From contig JASLAV010000617.1 in the NCBI GenBank assembly GCA_030146905.1, positions 1 through 6,249 on the forward strand: 6,249 bases of DNA. The letters are read 5' to 3'. Every line of letters begins with the position of its first letter. Positions within the stretch are counted from its first letter, which is position 1. The notes beneath the pieces are model-generated. The model made no database searches and was not told the DNA's origin. It was given only the letters and a program-made list of their open reading frames with translations. Below, in pieces: positions 5,255 through 6,249 of the stretch. A program made the position numbers and the translations under genes. The DNA comes from Lentzea sp. (GTDB taxonomy: Bacteria; Actinomycetota; Actinomycetes; Mycobacteriales; Pseudonocardiaceae).

Positions 5255-6249
5255 TTGGCGGCGTCCGTCGCTTCCTTCAGGGCCTGCGTCCACGCGTCAG
5301 CCGCGGACTGCTTGCCCTGCTCGACACGGGTCAGCGCCGTGCCGAACACGGGTCCGACCTTCGAGTCCTTCGTGCCGCGGTAGGTGGGCTTGAGCGACTC
5401 CGCCGAGGTGGCGAAGATCTGGCCCACCGGGGCCTTGCTGAAGTACTCGTTGACCGTCGCCTGGACCTCGGCGTCCTGGTAGACCTTCGGCTGGCTCGGC
5501 AGGTTGCCGGTCTCCGTGAAGATCCGCTTCTGCTGCTCGGGGGCCGTCAGCCACTTGGCCAGCTCGTAGGCCTCCTTGGGGTGCTTGCCCTGCTTCGGGA
5601 TCGCGAGGAACGAGCCACCCCAGTTGCCGCCGCCACCGGGCGCCGTCGTCACGTCCCACTTCCCGGCCGCCGCGTCGCCGGCACCCGCCTTGATCAGCGC
5701 GAGCGCCCAGGCCGGGCACGTGGTGGTGGCGAACGAGGCCTGCTTCAGGGCGACGTTCCAGTCCTGGCTGAACGGTTCGAGGGCACCGGTCTGCTGCTTG
5801 GTGCCGAGAGCCGCAGCCGTCTCGAACGCCGTCTTGACCTTGTCGTTCTTCTCCGCGATGTACGAGTCGTCCTTCGCGAAGTAGCCCTCCTCGGTCTGGT
5901 CGAGGATCGCCTTGTAGACGTTGCGGCCGGTGTCGACGAACTTCACGTTCGGCGTCTTGGACGCGAACTGGTCGGCGACCTTCACGTAGTCGGCCCAGGT
6001 CGGCCACAGCTTGGCGACCTCGGTGCGGTCGGTGGGCAGGCCCGCCGCCGCGAACAGGTCGGCGCGGTAGCAGAGCCCGAGGCTGCCCATGTCCGAGCCC
6101 AGCCCCAGCACGAACTCGCCGTTGTCAGTGGTGCCCTGGTTCCACTTCCACGCGGCCCACTGGTCCTTCAGGTCCTTGGCCCCGTACTCCGCCAGGTTCA
6201 CGAACTTGTCCTTGGAGGCGCGGAACTGCGAGACCACGCCCTCCTCGAG
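5251..6249 (-). CDS. cebE: Carbohydrate ABC transporter substrate-binding protein (CebE type), N-terminus missing
   Basis: The frame runs from the right edge to a TGA at 5251-5253, giving 332 visible residues of an extracellular sugar-binding protein (SBP_bac_1 type). Roughly the first 100 residues, including the expected lipoprotein signal and lipobox, lie outside. A GTG at 6235-6237 is not the start, because the coding frame continues as LEEGVVSQF to the edge. Family features, numbered from the edge, include LGLGSDMGSLGLCYRADLF (48-66), AGLP then LWPTWADYVKVADQF (69-95), a Gly-rich segment GGGGNWGGSFLAIPK (205-219), and the C-terminal block PKEAYELAKWLTAPEQQKRI (224-243) followed by TGNLPSQP. 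It would bind the sugar outside the membrane and deliver it to the two permeases directly downstream. Cellobiose or another beta-glucoside is inferred from the operon, not from ligand residues. No frameshift is seen. Confidence 0.92.
   Translation of the reverse strand, partial: LEEGVVSQFRASKDKFVNLAEYGAKDLKDQWAAWKWNQGTTDNGEFVLGLGSDMGSLGLCYRADLFAAAGLPTDRTEVAKLWPTWADYVKVADQFASKTPNVKFVDTGRNVYKAILDQTEEGYFAKDDSYIAEKNDKVKTAFETAAALGTKQQTGALEPFSQDWNVALKQASFATTTCPAWALALIKAGAGDAAAGKWDVTTAPGGGGNWGGSFLAIPKQGKHPKEAYELAKWLTAPEQQKRIFTETGNLPSQPKVYQDAEVQATVNEYFSKAPVGQIFATSAESLKPTYRGTKDSKVGPVFGTALTRVEQGKQSAADAWTQALKEATDAAK

Noticed and set aside
4271..5383. Long plus-strand open frame opposite permease 1
   Set aside because: Arg/Gln/Glu-rich translation without domain features, lying opposite a clear six-helix permease with an EAA loop.
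6235..6237. GTG as start of the binding-protein gene
   Set aside because: The frame continues in register to the right edge with family-like residues (LEEG), and the product would lack the signal peptide and N-terminal lobe that this family needs.
1..6249. CRISPR arrays, tRNA or rRNA genes, insertion sequences, attachment sites, TTA-codon control
   Set aside because: No regularly spaced repeats, RNA gene signatures, transposase-like frames or target duplications were seen. No in-frame TTA codon was found in the coding regions checked.

Overview
The window reads as chromosomal DNA from a high-GC actinomycete. GC is high throughout, third codon positions are strongly GC-biased, no TTA codon was seen in the coding regions checked, and the gene content (ACT-GNAT protein, ceb-type sugar operon without its own ATPase, secreted phytase-like esterase) is typical of filamentous Actinobacteria. 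Pseudonocardiales (Lentzea/Saccharothrix/Actinosynnema-like) is my guess from general feel, not something the sequence proves.

Layout from left to right. (1) Positions 1-638, minus strand: N-terminal 212 residues of a protein with an ACT domain followed by the start of a GNAT acetyltransferase domain; its C-terminus lies beyond the left edge. (2) Positions 639-710: a short divergent intergenic region with two small palindromes and a -10-like TAGGGT placed exactly for a leaderless transcript of the next gene. (3) Positions 711-1910, plus strand: a secreted 399-residue 'esterase-like activity of phytase' family protein. (4) Positions 1911-1989: a convergent intergenic region dominated by a long interrupted hairpin (a likely bidirectional terminator), whose left arm contains a 12-bp palindrome resembling a LacI-family operator, followed by a second, smaller hairpin. 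(5) Positions 1990-6249, minus strand, transcribed right to left: a sugar uptake and hydrolysis operon in the order substrate-binding protein (5' end cut by the right edge), permease 1, permease 2, GH1 beta-glucosidase.

The operon has the same order as cebE-cebF-cebG-bglC of Streptomyces. The lipoprotein-type binding protein would capture a beta-glucoside or cello-oligosaccharide outside the cell. The two six-helix permeases, each with an EAA loop, would import it using an ATPase encoded elsewhere (MsiK-type). The cytoplasmic GH1 enzyme would split it to glucose. Genes are tightly packed: a 4-nt GTGA stop/start overlap, a 4-nt gap with a perfect Shine-Dalgarno sequence, then a 36-nt gap with small inverted repeats before the glucosidase. 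The operon promoter and its presumed LacI-family regulator are outside the window.

Overall this is ordinary, well-explained actinobacterial sequence. I see no undescribed multi-gene system. The items most worth a second look are the ACT-GNAT fusion, the operator-like palindrome inside the convergent terminator, the leaderless promoter, and the inverted repeats at the permease/glucosidase junction.
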